A DNA stretch of 64,000 nucleotides from JALZOC01 sp035758845 (GCA_035758845.1 DASTVZ010000083.1:1-64000); one strand, 5' to 3'; positions 50,473 through 59,446 are shown, counted from the stretch's first letter. The notes: generated by a model from the sequence alone, not told the origin. Made by a program: numbers and translations.

Positions 50473-50916
50473 ATGTACAAGCACATACTCGTCGCTATTG
50501 AGAATTCCGAGTCCGATCGCGCCGTGCTGGATCACATCGAACCGCTCGCGCGGATGACCGGTGCGCGGCTGCTGCTGGTGCACGTCGCCGATGGATGGGC
50601 GGCGCGGCACTTCGATGAATTGAAGCTGCGCGAGTCGGAAGAGATCCGCGAGGACCGCGACTATCTCGGACGGATTTGCGAACAGCTCGCCGGACGTGGC
50701 TTCGACGTGCGGGCGCGGCTGGCGATGGGAGATCCGGCGACCGAGCTGTCAAAGGTCGCGGTCGAGGAAAGCGTCGACCTCATCGCGATGTCGACTCACG
50801 GTCACCGCTTCCTGAACGATCTTCTCCGCGGCGCCACCGCTGACCGGGTCCGGCACAACGTGCAAATCCCGGTGCTGATGGTGCGCGCAGTGAAAAGCGC
50901 GATGACCCCGCAATAG
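50473..50916 (+). CDS. Universal stress protein (UspA family)
   Basis: A 147-residue single-domain Usp from ATG 50473. It opens with MYKHILVAIENSESDRAVLD and has the strand LLLVHVADG. The ATP-binding C-terminal motif is modified: LIAMSTHGHRFLNDLLRGAT replaces the canonical G-2x-G-9x-G(S/T) glycines (GHRF, then RGAT), followed by VRHNVQIPVLMVR. Nucleotide binding is plausible but not certain. It follows the NRAMP gene and may share its transcription, though a hairpin array intervenes. Confidence 0.9.
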   Translation: MYKHILVAIENSESDRAVLDHIEPLARMTGARLLLVHVADGWAARHFDELKLRESEEIREDRDYLGRICEQLAGRGFDVRARLAMGDPATELSKVAVEESVDLIAMSTHGHRFLNDLLRGATADRVRHNVQIPVLMVRAVKSAMTPQ

Positions 50917-50937
50917 GCGGCGTCTAAAGACGCCGCC
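50916..50937. repeat. REP-like palindrome, CTAAAG core
   Basis: A perfect 22-bp palindrome, ggcggcgtct aaagacgccgcc, begins at the last base of the stress-protein stop. Its core matches the other REP elements although the arms differ completely. Confidence 0.7.
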
Positions 50938-50943
50938 CTACAA

Positions 50944-51029
50944 TCGGCAATCTCAATCGACAATCACCAAATCTCAATCGACAATCGGCAATCCGCAAAT
51001 CAGCATTCAGCAATCAGCATTCAGCAATC
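50944..51029. repeat. Degenerate CAATC/AGCATTC word array
   Basis: Words such as ggcaatctcaatcgacaatc and two copies of aatcagcattcagc fill the spacer before the next convergent gene. Only one orientation is present, as at 37229. Confidence 0.75.
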
Positions 51030-51032
51030 CTT

Positions 51033-51401
51033 CTACTTGCGTTGATCCCGCGGCACTATGACGACAACGGTGCGCAGCGTGAAGTTGTATCGCCCCAGAA
51101 CCGTCGGGATGCCAACCAGACCGGCGCTCGCGTTCGCCGGGAACCATGACGGGTTGTCGGTTCGAAGCGCCACGCCGGGGGGCAACGATCCTGCCGTGAT
51201 GTCCCAGGTATAAGTGCCGTTGCCGCCTGTGGCGATTAACGAATACTGCATCTCACCGGTGCTGAACGCTCCAAGGTCGGGACCGACGTTCGTGGAGAGT
51301 GCCTGCGCTCGCGCCGATTCCGTCGTAAGTAAAAGAATCAAAAGAGCAAAGAGGCCGGAAACGCCGATTGTACGAAGGCTGGGGAGTCGCCTCACGTTCA
51401 T
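51033..51401 (-). CDS. Short exported protein, likely fragment of Ig-like (He_PIG) protein
   Basis: A 122-residue protein from ATG 51401 (GTG 51407 is an alternative) with a signal peptide (RTIGVSGLFALLILLLTTES). The rest is one putative Ig/He_PIG domain: YSLIATGGNGTYTWDITAGS, LPPGVALRTDN, GLVGIPTVLGRYNFTLRTVV. It stops just after the last strand, in VVIVPRDQRK. Homologous domains usually continue into further repeats, so this may be a truncated large surface protein. It could also be a real one-domain protein. Confidence 0.6.
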   Translation of the reverse strand: MNVRRLPSLRTIGVSGLFALLILLLTTESARAQALSTNVGPDLGAFSTGEMQYSLIATGGNGTYTWDITAGSLPPGVALRTDNPSWFPANASAGLVGIPTVLGRYNFTLRTVVVIVPRDQRK

Positions 51402-51508
51402 ACTCACATCCGCGGCTGAATCGGCCGCAAAAAGGGGCCGATTGTGGTTGAGCTGGCTTCAGAGTCCGGGATGCTATGCTAGCTCTTCAGTTAGCACAAG
51501 CCTTTTTT

Positions 51509-51523
51509 GGGAACTTAGTTCCC
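51509..51523. promoter_or_regulatory. Perfect 15-bp palindrome, operator candidate
   Basis: gggaacttagttccc lies in the divergent spacer between the Ig-like fragment and the PAP2 gene, 38 bp upstream of the PAP2 start. The 7-bp perfect arms with one central base suit a dimeric repressor. No regulator is assigned. Confidence 0.4.
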
Positions 51524-51561
51524 ATCATCTTGCGGCCGGCCAGATCGGATAATCGGTTGTG

Positions 51562-52347
51562 ATGGGTATGAAGGCCGCATCGGGCTGGATGAAACACCTG
51601 ACCCGGTTCAAACCGCGCGATCGGACGGAATTCGCGGTCCTGATCGGCGGCATCGCGATCCTCTTGCTGCTCGTCGTGTTCATGAAGCTGGCGAGCGAGG
51701 TGTTCGAAGGAGAAACACAGAGCTTCGACAAAAAAATCCTGCTGGCGCTCCGACATCCGGGCGATTTGTCCGATCCGATCGGGCCCCGGTGGATGCTCAG
51801 TGCGGCGCTCGACATCACTTCGCTCGGAAGCGCGACGGTTCTCGGCTTGACGGTCTTCGCGGTGGCAGGCTTCCTGCTTTTGCAGGGCCTCTGGCGTCGC
51901 GCGTTATTCGTGACGGCGGCGAGTCTTGGCGGGTGGTTCCTGAACAGCGCACTGAAGCAGTTGTTTCAGCGTCCCCGTCCCGACATCGTTCCGCACCTGC
52001 GGGAAGCCATGTCACTGAGTTTCCCGAGTGGCCACGCGCTGACCTCCGCCGCGGTCTATCTGACGCTGGGTGCACTCTCGATGCACATCGCGCAGCGTCG
52101 ATTGACGAAGGCGTACTGCATGGCGGTGGCAATGCTTGCGACCGCGCTCGTGGGGATGTCGCGCGTGTACCTCGGTGTTCACTATCCGACGGACGTTCTC
52201 GCTGGGTGGCTGCTTGGGTTATCGTGGGCCTTATTGTGTTGGATGATCGAGCGATCACTGGAACGCCGAGCGGGGTTGAAGCGTGAACGCGCAGAAGCCG
52301 AAGCCAGAGCGACGGCCGAAATCAAAGAGACGAAGAAGAACGAATGA
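51562..52347 (+). CDS. PAP2 superfamily phosphatase
   Basis: A 261-residue membrane phosphatase from ATG 51562. The three PAP2 motifs are complete: K132-x6-R139-P (KQLFQRPRP), PSGH at 155-158, and SR-x5-H-x3-D (S200 R201, H207, D211 in SRVYLGVHYPTD). About five helices carry them, as in PgpB or undecaprenyl-pyrophosphate phosphatases. It dephosphorylates a lipid phosphate. A basic C-terminal tail (RERAEAEARATAEIKETKKN) follows. It overlaps the next gene by four bases, so expression is coupled to a CheY-like protein. Confidence 0.9.
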   Translation: MGMKAASGWMKHLTRFKPRDRTEFAVLIGGIAILLLLVVFMKLASEVFEGETQSFDKKILLALRHPGDLSDPIGPRWMLSAALDITSLGSATVLGLTVFAVAGFLLLQGLWRRALFVTAASLGGWFLNSALKQLFQRPRPDIVPHLREAMSLSFPSGHALTSAAVYLTLGALSMHIAQRRLTKAYCMAVAMLATALVGMSRVYLGVHYPTDVLAGWLLGLSWALLCWMIERSLERRAGLKRERAEAEARATAEIKETKKNE

Positions 52348-52703
52348 ACAGTGAATCCATCCTGCTTGTCGAGGACGAGCCAGCCGTACGTCAGCTCTTC
52401 GCCCAGGCGCTGATCCGTGCCGGGTATCGGGTATACGAAGCCCGCAACGGTCAGGAAGCGATGACGCTCTTCGAGCAGCATGGCGACAGCATCGACTTGC
52501 TGCTGACGGATCTTCGGATGCCCTACATGGGTGGAGCCGAACTGGCCCAGCACTTACGCGCGCGGCGTAGCTCGCTCAAGCTGATCTGCGTATCCGGCTA
52601 TCCGACGCCAGGGGACGAAGATCTGGCAGCTGATTTCCTGTCGAAACCGTTTTCTCGCGAAGATCTTCTATCAAAGGTGCGCGAAGTGCTGGATAGACCG
52701 TAG
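52344..52703 (+). CDS. CheY-like single-domain response regulator
   Basis: A 119-residue receiver domain with no output domain, starting at ATG 52344 in a four-base overlap with the PAP2 stop. The acidic pair is in LLVEDEPAV, phospho-acceptor D56 is in LLLTDLRMP, the Thr/Ser switch is in ICVSGYPT and the lysine is in FLSKPFS. Such regulators relay phosphate or act by protein contact. Its kinase is not in this window, unless it is the one at 26408. Confidence 0.9.
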   Translation: MNSESILLVEDEPAVRQLFAQALIRAGYRVYEARNGQEAMTLFEQHGDSIDLLLTDLRMPYMGGAELAQHLRARRSSLKLICVSGYPTPGDEDLAADFLSKPFSREDLLSKVREVLDRP

Positions 52704-52715
52704 CATTGTGCGTCG

Positions 52716-53699
52716 ATGTCGGCCCTTCTTCTCTTTCTTCTGTCGCTCGCGTTTCAGACCAAAGAACAACCGCCGCCTGCAGCATCGGAAAAGGGAGACC
52801 CGGCGCCGTTCACCGTCGCGGTGGTGCGCCGCGATGGGATCGTGAGCCCGTTCGCGGTTTTCGATGGCAAGGAGTGGACGACTCCCTGGCCGACCGACCT
52901 GCGCTCAGTCGATCTTCCGATTGGCATGCAGGCCATTCCGACGAAGTGGTGGGGAAAGGCTGGCCCGGTTTCCGAGATGACCGCTTGGGTCGAGGGCGTG
53001 AATCGGGGTCCGATTCACCTGGCGCGTCCAACAGTTCGTCCGTTGATGTGCGAGTCGCGCGTCGCGCTGGTGTCGGACTATCAATCGAACGAGGCTACGC
53101 CGGCGTCGTTCGAGCCCCCATTTCCAAAAGACGGCCTGGCGGTGTCGGGCACCCAACGTGTCGAGCGGATAGAAATCCTGTCTCCGGAATCTCCCGAGTG
53201 GTCACGGTCCGCGACGCTAATCGCCACCGAGTTCGACCGCGCCGAGAATTCCGCAATCGAAATGTTCACGGGCTGGAAGCACCCCATCCCGCGGATAGCT
53301 CGCCGCAAGCTCGCCGTCGAGATCGAGGCGCTGTACCGCGCACCAATGGATGAACCAGGATGGACGGCCTACTACGTCGAAGCGGTCAAGAAGTACCCGC
53401 CCGGACCGGAAGACGACGACTGCGGTTTGATTACGTCGGCGAGTGGCTGGATGGAGGTGGGGCCCGATGGCAAACGTTCGGGAAAACTCGCCGCGCAGGT
53501 CACCTACTGCGATCGGCGCGACGTCACCTACATGCTTCCGCTCGGCCGGTTAACCGTGGCCGGGAAAACATTCTGGGCATTTCAGCTCTCAGGGTACGGA
53601 CGCGAGGGCTACGTCATCGTCCGTCCCACGCCAAAGCGCGTCGAGTCGCACGTCAAGTATTCCGCCGGTGTCTGCGCGCCACGAATGCTTGGTCGGTAA
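52716..53699 (+). CDS. Hypothetical secreted protein
   Basis: A 327-residue protein from ATG 52716, 12 bp after the CheY-like gene. A short signal segment (MSALLLFLLSLAFQT) is followed by VAVVRRDGIVSPFAVFDGKE, PLMCESRVALVSDY, PIPRIARRKLAVEIEALYRA and GLITSASGWMEVGPDGKRSG. No known domain was recognised. The phrases are conserved-looking and the coding composition is normal, so it is likely a real lineage-specific exported protein. Its stop is one base from the convergent peptidase stop. Confidence 0.6.
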   Translation: MSALLLFLLSLAFQTKEQPPPAASEKGDPAPFTVAVVRRDGIVSPFAVFDGKEWTTPWPTDLRSVDLPIGMQAIPTKWWGKAGPVSEMTAWVEGVNRGPIHLARPTVRPLMCESRVALVSDYQSNEATPASFEPPFPKDGLAVSGTQRVERIEILSPESPEWSRSATLIATEFDRAENSAIEMFTGWKHPIPRIARRKLAVEIEALYRAPMDEPGWTAYYVEAVKKYPPGPEDDDCGLITSASGWMEVGPDGKRSGKLAAQVTYCDRRDVTYMLPLGRLTVAGKTFWAFQLSGYGREGYVIVRPTPKRVESHVKYSAGVCAPRMLGR

Positions 53700-56261
53700 T
53701 CACCTCACGGTGACCCGCGCCCAGTCCCAGCCTTCGAGCCCTTTCGAATTGATCGCTTTCGCTGACACGATCGTGCCCGGCGCAGTTCCAGTCAGCACCG
53801 CTGGAGGTTTGACGACACGAACCTGCTGGGAATCGGGTTTGGCCGGCGCGCCGTAGGCGACGAGGTAACCGGTCACCCCCTTTTCCGGGCTCGCAGTCCA
53901 CGACACGGTCGCCGTGCCATTCTTGAAACTCTCGACTCGCAGATCCTTCAAGCGTGACGGGCTCGACGCCAACAGCATCACCGTCGCCGCCGTTGTCTTC
54001 GCGACCTCGGCGATGAGCTGATGATTGATGCCTTCGAGCAGATCGTGCGGCTGGTGATAGTGCGGATTGCCCAGCACAGGATACGAACCGATGCCGCCGA
54101 CGATGTCACCATACGCTTCGTAGTAGGGAGCGGCGTCGGTGTTCTTGTAATACAGCGCGTCGTAGGTGATCAGATTCGAGAACTGCATCGCCGCGGCATG
54201 CTGTATGTCGCGGATTCCGGCATTCGAGTAGCGAATGGTGTTGTCCAACCGGTAATCGTTCGACCATCCGATCATGTCGTTGTTCAGCGCGCCGACAATC
54301 TTGACTCCGCCATCCACGGCCCGGCGAACGAACTCACGGCTTCCGAGTAGTCCGCCCTCTTCACCAGTGAACGACGCGAAGATGACCGTTGCCGGGAGCG
54401 GGCGGCGCGCAAGAATACGCGCAGTTTCGAGCAACGCCGCCGTACCCGACGTATCGTCGTCAGCCCCCGGTCCAACGGCAACCGAGTCGTAGTGGCTGCT
54501 GACAACGTAGACGAGTTCAGGATGGGTCGTACCGTTCAGCGTCGCGACGACGTTCGCTGTTTGCCCAGTCGCGCCATTGCGCAGGCGGTACTCGAAGCGC
54601 TGGTACTCTGGTTCGTAGCCGAAGGACTTGTAGCGATCGAAGAGATATGCGGCCGCGAGCTTGTTGCCTGGTTGGGTCACGTACTTCGAATCGAAATCAA
54701 AGAGTGCCTTCTCGTAGCCAAAAATCCGCGCCACTGATGTGTCGGCGACGACGGCTTTAACGTCAGCCGCGATCGGGGCAAACAAACGCTTGCCTTTCGC
54801 GACCAGCGCTTGTTCGGTATCCAGACTTGTTTTGACCCGCTCACGCAGCTCGTCGCGGGTCACGCGTCGCGACAAGTCCATCACGTACACACCGCGTTCG
54901 GGCGACACGGTGTCGCCGTCGCGCTCCGCGGCAATCAACACCCTGCTGCCATCGGCGTTCGGCAGCCAGGAATACTCAGGGGCGATGGTTCGGACGGTGT
55001 TGTTGTGGAAGAGGCGCGTCCGCGTCATCGACGGAAGATCGTACAGGTATGAACGTCGATGTCGTGCTTCTCCCATGACCGCAAGGATCCGTTCTGATGT
55101 CAGGAACACGGGCAGCAGATCGTGCTGGATCTCGCGCGTCACCCGCGCCTCGCCGGAGCCATCGGCACCGATGACGAAGATTTCCCAGTCGTCTTTCAGC
55201 ATCATTTGAAAGGCGATTTTGTTGCCATCGGGAGACCATGCAGGCGCATCAATCCGCTCGGCGCCTGAGCGGATCGCCAGCGGGTGAGTTGGATCGGCGA
55301 CGCGGGCAGTCATCAGCCGCGTGTCGGCTCCTTCACGTGCGACGAAGGCGAAACTTGCGCCGTCACGCGAGAACACCGGGGCCGATCCGTTGATCGTCGT
55401 CGTACGACCGTCTGTCAGCGAAAGCAGACCAAACGTCGCCGCCGCACCCGCGCCGCCGGCCCGTCCACCACGTCCGGCCGTCGCCGTTCGAGTGGTAAAG
55501 AGGACGGCGGTCCCGGCTCCATTTCTCGACTGCAGGACTTTCTCGGTATCGCCCGTCGTTCGCAGCGTGGGCGGGCGTCCATCGGCCAGTTCGTAAATCT
55601 GTGCCGCACCACCGTCGGGCGTCGTCGCCGTCGCAACGACCGAGTTGGCGCCGAACAGAACCGCGTTCACGCGCAGCAATCCGCTGTCGAGCGGCGATTC
55701 GGCGCCCGACGCAAGGTCGCGGACGACGATCTTGGAATCATTCGCGATGACTTGATTGAGAGCATTTAGCCGCTGTTGTCGCTCTGTCTGGGAGGCGCTA
55801 TCGACCGCGGCCTGTGCCGACGTAGCCGTGGCACTGACCGGCGCGCGTCGGTACGCGACCTTTGTTCCGTCGATCGAGAAGGATGCGCCGATGCCCGGCA
55901 GTTCAGCCACGCCCGCTGGCCAGGCAGCGCCGTCGACGCGGACAATCCTCGTTATGCGTCGCAACCCGGTGCCCGTTTCATAGGCAACGGTCTTCCCGTC
56001 AGGAGCAAAACTCGGCGACTCCCCGTCGTCGGTCAACTCAGTCGTGCGATACAGCTCGCCAGTCTGCACCGCGATTGGTTCGAGTGCGGAAGCTGCCTCC
56101 GGTGAATCGAGGACTTGCAGATAGGTCTTGAGCGCGGTGGTGTAGTCGCCGCGATCCCAGGCGAGCGCCGCTTCCTGCAGAAGGGTGTCGCTCGTACGTG
56201 CTGGTAGTGATATCGCGGCCGCTGCAATCAGCGCCGCGACCGACAGGTGTCGTTTGAACAT
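53700..56261 (-). CDS. TolB-like propeller / M28 peptidase / FN3 protein
   Basis: An 853-residue secreted protein from ATG 56261 (MFKRHLSVAALIAAAAISLP, signal). After a TPR-like hint (TLLQEAALAWDRGDYTTALK), PD40/TolB-like blades cover about 70-470 (SPSFAPDGKTVAYETG, APAWSPDGNKIAFQMM). An M28 zinc peptidase covers about 535-765: SSHYDSVAVGPGADDDTSGT, TGEEGGLLGS, LNNDMIGWS and GNPHYHQPHD. An FN3 domain closes it (VESFKNGTATVSWTASPEKG). The architecture suggests sensing or docking by the propeller and hydrolysis by M28. The substrate is unknown. Confidence 0.9.
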   Translation of the reverse strand: MFKRHLSVAALIAAAAISLPARTSDTLLQEAALAWDRGDYTTALKTYLQVLDSPEAASALEPIAVQTGELYRTTELTDDGESPSFAPDGKTVAYETGTGLRRITRIVRVDGAAWPAGVAELPGIGASFSIDGTKVAYRRAPVSATATSAQAAVDSASQTERQQRLNALNQVIANDSKIVVRDLASGAESPLDSGLLRVNAVLFGANSVVATATTPDGGAAQIYELADGRPPTLRTTGDTEKVLQSRNGAGTAVLFTTRTATAGRGGRAGGAGAAATFGLLSLTDGRTTTINGSAPVFSRDGASFAFVAREGADTRLMTARVADPTHPLAIRSGAERIDAPAWSPDGNKIAFQMMLKDDWEIFVIGADGSGEARVTREIQHDLLPVFLTSERILAVMGEARHRRSYLYDLPSMTRTRLFHNNTVRTIAPEYSWLPNADGSRVLIAAERDGDTVSPERGVYVMDLSRRVTRDELRERVKTSLDTEQALVAKGKRLFAPIAADVKAVVADTSVARIFGYEKALFDFDSKYVTQPGNKLAAAYLFDRYKSFGYEPEYQRFEYRLRNGATGQTANVVATLNGTTHPELVYVVSSHYDSVAVGPGADDDTSGTAALLETARILARRPLPATVIFASFTGEEGGLLGSREFVRRAVDGGVKIVGALNNDMIGWSNDYRLDNTIRYSNAGIRDIQHAAAMQFSNLITYDALYYKNTDAAPYYEAYGDIVGGIGSYPVLGNPHYHQPHDLLEGINHQLIAEVAKTTAATVMLLASSPSRLKDLRVESFKNGTATVSWTASPEKGVTGYLVAYGAPAKPDSQQVRVVKPPAVLTGTAPGTIVSAKAINSKGLEGWDWARVTVR

Positions 56262-56262
56262 C

Positions 56263-56391
56263 AAAGGCAAAAGGTAAACGGCAGAAGGTAAAAGGAGATT
56301 ATCAAAAGCGGCGCTGAAAAACTGAGACAAAAAAAGGGGAGCGGCGGTGCCACTCCCCTTCCTTTTCCCTTTTCCCTTTTCCCTTTTTACT
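56263..56391. repeat. Inverted arms of degenerate AAAAGGT words
   Basis: Left arm 56263-56302 (aaaggcaaaaggtaaacgg) and right arm 56352-56391 (ccccttccttttccctttt) are inverted, with about 50 bp between. Same words as at 22886. The right arm reaches the end of the next gene. Confidence 0.7.
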
Positions 56392-57781
56392 TCGCTCCGC
56401 CTGCTGCCTTTTCAAACTGACTCAAACTTCGGCGGAATTCGACGAGCTTGGCGCGGATGCTGGGATCCAGTTCGACGCTAGCGGTACCAGCAGTGCCCAC
56501 CGCTCCGGGTGTTGCTGACGGCGTCGGAGTTGGGGTCGCAGCGGGTGCCGGCGTTGCAGCAGGGGCGGCTGTCGGCGCGCCACCCTGCGCTTCGGCATCA
56601 GAGTTCTCGGGGCCGAGCAGCGCCGTCATGTTGGCGGCGACTTTCTGGTAGCTCGCGCGCCAGTCTGGCGGGTTGCCAATCAACTCATTGAAGTTGCTAA
56701 TCAACTGCGACACCTGTGTCCGCGCTTCGCCATTGAGTTGCGCCGCAGCGGGAAGCTGTGTCAACTGACTCAGCGTCTCGCGTGCCGCGACGAGATGACG
56801 ATGGGCTTCGTCGGCGTTCGCTGGCGCCTGAGCACCGGCCGCGGACGGCTGCTGGCCGGCCGCAGGCGGCTGCGCGGGCGCGTTCGGATCGGGCTGCGTT
56901 GCTGGCGGATTCTGCGCGCCTGCCGCCGGGCTCTGGGCCGACGGAGTTGCCGCCGGCGGCTGCGAAGCCGGCGTGGATGGCGACGCGGTCGCTGGGGACG
57001 CCGTTGACGAGGGAGCGGCAGCGGCGGTGGGTGCCGCCGTGCTGGCGGGTTCCTCGCTCTTCGGCGTTGACGGTGCGCCGGCCATTCCTGCTGCATACGC
57101 AGTAATGTGCGTGCGCACTTCCATCAGCTTCGCACGCGTCGCATCGTCGATCGCGGCGCTCGATTTGCCGGCGCCACTCGTTCCCGTCGCACCAGGTGTC
57201 GATGTGGCGGGTGATGCGGTTTCGCTTCCGACCATCTCGCTGATGATCTTGTCGATCGCGGCGACCTCCGTGCCCCAATTGGCTTTCGGCGCGCTCGCCG
57301 ACTTACCCGCGGCTGGACTGGCCGGTTCCGCCTTGCTCGCGCTCGGCGATGAACCCATCTTCTCGAGATTGCTCAGGTGCTGTTTGAGCTTCGCAAAATC
57401 TGACCGATTCTTTGCCGGCACCGCATCCGCCGAGATTGCTTTCACCGCATCCTGCGCCTGGCGCAGATGTTCCTGTGGTGACGCCGATTTATCCGACGGT
57501 GACTGCGCCGCCGACGTCGTCGGCTGTGGTGTCTGCGGTTCGGTTGGCTGGGGTTGCGTCGGGGCCGGCTGCGCTGGTTGCGGCTGCGGCTGCGGCGTTG
57601 GCTGCGGCTGCGGATCCGTCGGCGGCTGCTGCGGCCGATCTGGCTGCGGCTGCGCCGGCTGTGGCTGTTGCTGCTGCGGCGGCGCCTGTTCCTGCGACGC
57701 CTTGGCGAAACTGGTGACCGGCAGAGCAAGGAGGCCGGCCGTTGCCAGCGACATTGTCCATCGGTTGATTGAACGTTTCAT
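56387..57781 (-). CDS. Secreted Pro/Gln/Ala-rich protein with repeated helical blocks
   Basis: A 464-residue protein from ATG 57781, with a strong ribosome site (aggaggg). A signal peptide (SLATAGLLALPVTSFAKA) is followed by a Gln/Pro-rich stretch (about 30-95). Four amphipathic blocks follow, separated by Ala/Pro/Ser linkers: HLRQAQDAVKAISADAVPAK, ATRAKLMEVRTHITAYAAGM, DEAHRHLVAARETLSQLTQL and DPSIRAKLVEFRRSLSQFEK. Blocks two and four share (R)AKLxE(V/F)R. No known domain was recognised; a structural or cell-surface role is a guess. Confidence 0.72.
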   Translation of the reverse strand: MKRSINRWTMSLATAGLLALPVTSFAKASQEQAPPQQQQPQPAQPQPDRPQQPPTDPQPQPTPQPQPQPAQPAPTQPQPTEPQTPQPTTSAAQSPSDKSASPQEHLRQAQDAVKAISADAVPAKNRSDFAKLKQHLSNLEKMGSSPSASKAEPASPAAGKSASAPKANWGTEVAAIDKIISEMVGSETASPATSTPGATGTSGAGKSSAAIDDATRAKLMEVRTHITAYAAGMAGAPSTPKSEEPASTAAPTAAAAPSSTASPATASPSTPASQPPAATPSAQSPAAGAQNPPATQPDPNAPAQPPAAGQQPSAAGAQAPANADEAHRHLVAARETLSQLTQLPAAAQLNGEARTQVSQLISNFNELIGNPPDWRASYQKVAANMTALLGPENSDAEAQGGAPTAAPAATPAPAATPTPTPSATPGAVGTAGTASVELDPSIRAKLVEFRRSLSQFEKAAGGAK

Positions 57782-57881
57782 CGTTGCGCCCTCCTGGAGC
57801 TCATAAGTCAAATAGTTCGTCGCTCTGAGAAAGGCAAGCGAGGTGCCACGACAGACTCTGCAGAGCATCAATGTGGAATTT

Positions 57882-57906
57882 CCAGCCGAGGTTGAAGCTC
57901 GGCTGG
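57882..57906. other. 9-bp hairpin downstream of exchanger gene
   Basis: ccagccgag (57882-57890) and ctcggctgg (57898-57906) form a perfect stem with a 7-base loop. It lies between the stop of the exchanger (57945) and the next start (57781). There is no T-run, so it is a possible leader or terminator hairpin. The rest of this 163-bp spacer shows nothing else. Confidence 0.5.
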
Positions 57907-57944
57907 CTGAAAATCGTGCAGGGATTACACGGAGCGTCAGCGAT

Positions 57945-59045
57945 TCATTTTGTCGGTATGAGGTAGAACGCAATCGCGAAGATGCCGTAGAGACCCAGCA
58001 GTTGAAGACCCTCGAGCCAGTTGCTTTCACCGTCACTGGCGACGAGGGTCACGCCAATCACCGACAAACCGATGGCGCTGATTTCAAATGCGTTGAAGAC
58101 GAGCGACATCGGCGATCCGAGCGCGAAGGAGAGAAGAACGAGCGCCGGCGCGACCATCAACGCGATCTGTGCGCTACTGCCGACGCTGATCTCGAAGGCG
58201 AGGGTCATCTCGTTGTCGCTCGCGGCGGTGACGGCGCTGTAGTGCTCTGCGGCGTTACCCACGAGCGCCACCACGATTACACCCGCAAAGAGTTCTGACA
58301 TCCCGAGGCCGCCCAATGCCGGTTCGAGCGCCTCAATCAGCACCTCGGCTTCGATTGCCGTGAACGCTGTGGCCGCTACGAGGAGCGTCATCGCCGGCGC
58401 GACGCCAAGGATGGCGCCTTGCGTGTGTCCAGGATCAGCGCGAAGCGGATCGCTCTGCGATCGAAAAGCGAACACAAGTCCAGCTGCGTATACGCCGAGC
58501 AGCACAATGGACGACCAGAAGCTCAGTTTGTCGATAACTGCGGGATGGGCCTCGAGAGAACCAAAGCTGATGAGCGCAAGGAGGGCGGGCATCACGAGGG
58601 CGACCGTTGCGAGATACAACATGACCGTCGCCGAGCCCGCCGAAAGTTTGTTGAACTTTTGCCGCCCATTCTTGATTCCACCCACGAGGCAGGACAATCC
58701 GAACACCAGCAGCAGGTTTCCGATGATGCTGCCCGTGATCGACGCTTTGACAATTTCGGTGTGATTCGCCCGCAGCGCCACGATCGCGATGATCAACTCG
58801 GCAGCGTTTCCGAAGGTCGCGTTCAGGAATCCCCCGAGGGTTGGGCCTGACCGTCGGGCGAGGTGCTCGGTCGCCGCGCCAATCAGTCCGGCAGCGGGGA
58901 CGAGCGCCAGCGCGGCGGTGAAAAAAACCCAGATGGACACGCCGCGTTGCCAGCGCAGCCACAGGCTGAGCGGTGCAACGATCAAGAGTAGATTCAGCCA
59001 GCTTCCGGTGACAATCCTGAGCAATTGCGTCGCAGCAGTCGGCAT
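57945..59045 (-). CDS. cax: Ca2+/H+ exchanger, CAX family
   Basis: A 366-residue CaCA antiporter with about 11 helices. The alpha-1 repeat has GGFLNATFGNAAELIIAIVA (GNAAEL at 79-84), and the alpha-2 repeat has GVIVVALVGNAAEHYSAVTA. Both Glu residues that bind Ca2+ are present. A short cytoplasmic loop (SQSDPLRADPGHTQG) lies between halves. It exports calcium in exchange for protons at the cytoplasmic membrane. The start at ATG 59045 is normal. Confidence 0.92.
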   Translation of the reverse strand: MPTAATQLLRIVTGSWLNLLLIVAPLSLWLRWQRGVSIWVFFTAALALVPAAGLIGAATEHLARRSGPTLGGFLNATFGNAAELIIAIVALRANHTEIVKASITGSIIGNLLLVFGLSCLVGGIKNGRQKFNKLSAGSATVMLYLATVALVMPALLALISFGSLEAHPAVIDKLSFWSSIVLLGVYAAGLVFAFRSQSDPLRADPGHTQGAILGVAPAMTLLVAATAFTAIEAEVLIEALEPALGGLGMSELFAGVIVVALVGNAAEHYSAVTAASDNEMTLAFEISVGSSAQIALMVAPALVLLSFALGSPMSLVFNAFEISAIGLSVIGVTLVASDGESNWLEGLQLLGLYGIFAIAFYLIPTK

Positions 59046-59076
59046 GCGCCATTATGAGTCAGGACGTTTGCAGTCA

Positions 59077-59085
59077 TGATAGAAT
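59077..59085 (+). promoter_or_regulatory. Candidate extended -10 for cold-shock gene
   Basis: tgatagaat has the TG-N-TANNNT form about 146 bp upstream of the cold-shock start. It would give a long leader, as is common for cspA-type genes. No clear -35 is seen. Confidence 0.3.
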
Positions 59086-59230
59086 GCCTGGCTGATCTGC
59101 TTGCTGAGCCTGTCTCCGACCCGATCGCATCGGTATCTGATCCAGTCCTCACAAAGCGGCCAGCCTTGTTGTGACTGCGCGGGATGTCCGCGCGCGGCTG
59201 CGAACCGTCACTCGCACCAGGAGATTCGAG

Positions 59231-59440
59231 ATGGCAGCAACGATTAACGGGACGATCAAGCGATTGGTGAGCGAAAAGGGTTTCGGTTTTGTTGCCGCAA
59301 GCGACGGTAGCGAGTACTTCTTCCACCAGTCCGCGTGCAATGGCTGCAAGTTCGACAATCTTCGCGAGGGGCAGGCGGTGACGTTCGACAAGACGCAGGG
59401 CCCGAAGGGACCGCGCGCGGAAAACGTGCGGTTGGCTTGA
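59231..59440 (+). CDS. Cold-shock protein, CspA family
   Basis: A 69-residue single cold-shock domain. ATG 59231 follows aggag; an upstream in-frame ATG would add 20 residues without homology. RNP1 is KGFGFVAASDG and RNP2 is EYFFHQSACNG; a short basic end (TQGPKGPRAENVRLA) follows. It binds single-stranded RNA or DNA and melts structures. A 185-bp leader with no gene precedes it, and a strong terminator lies downstream. Confidence 0.95.
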   Translation: MAATINGTIKRLVSEKGFGFVAASDGSEYFFHQSACNGCKFDNLREGQAVTFDKTQGPKGPRAENVRLA

Positions 59441-59446
59441 AGGGTT

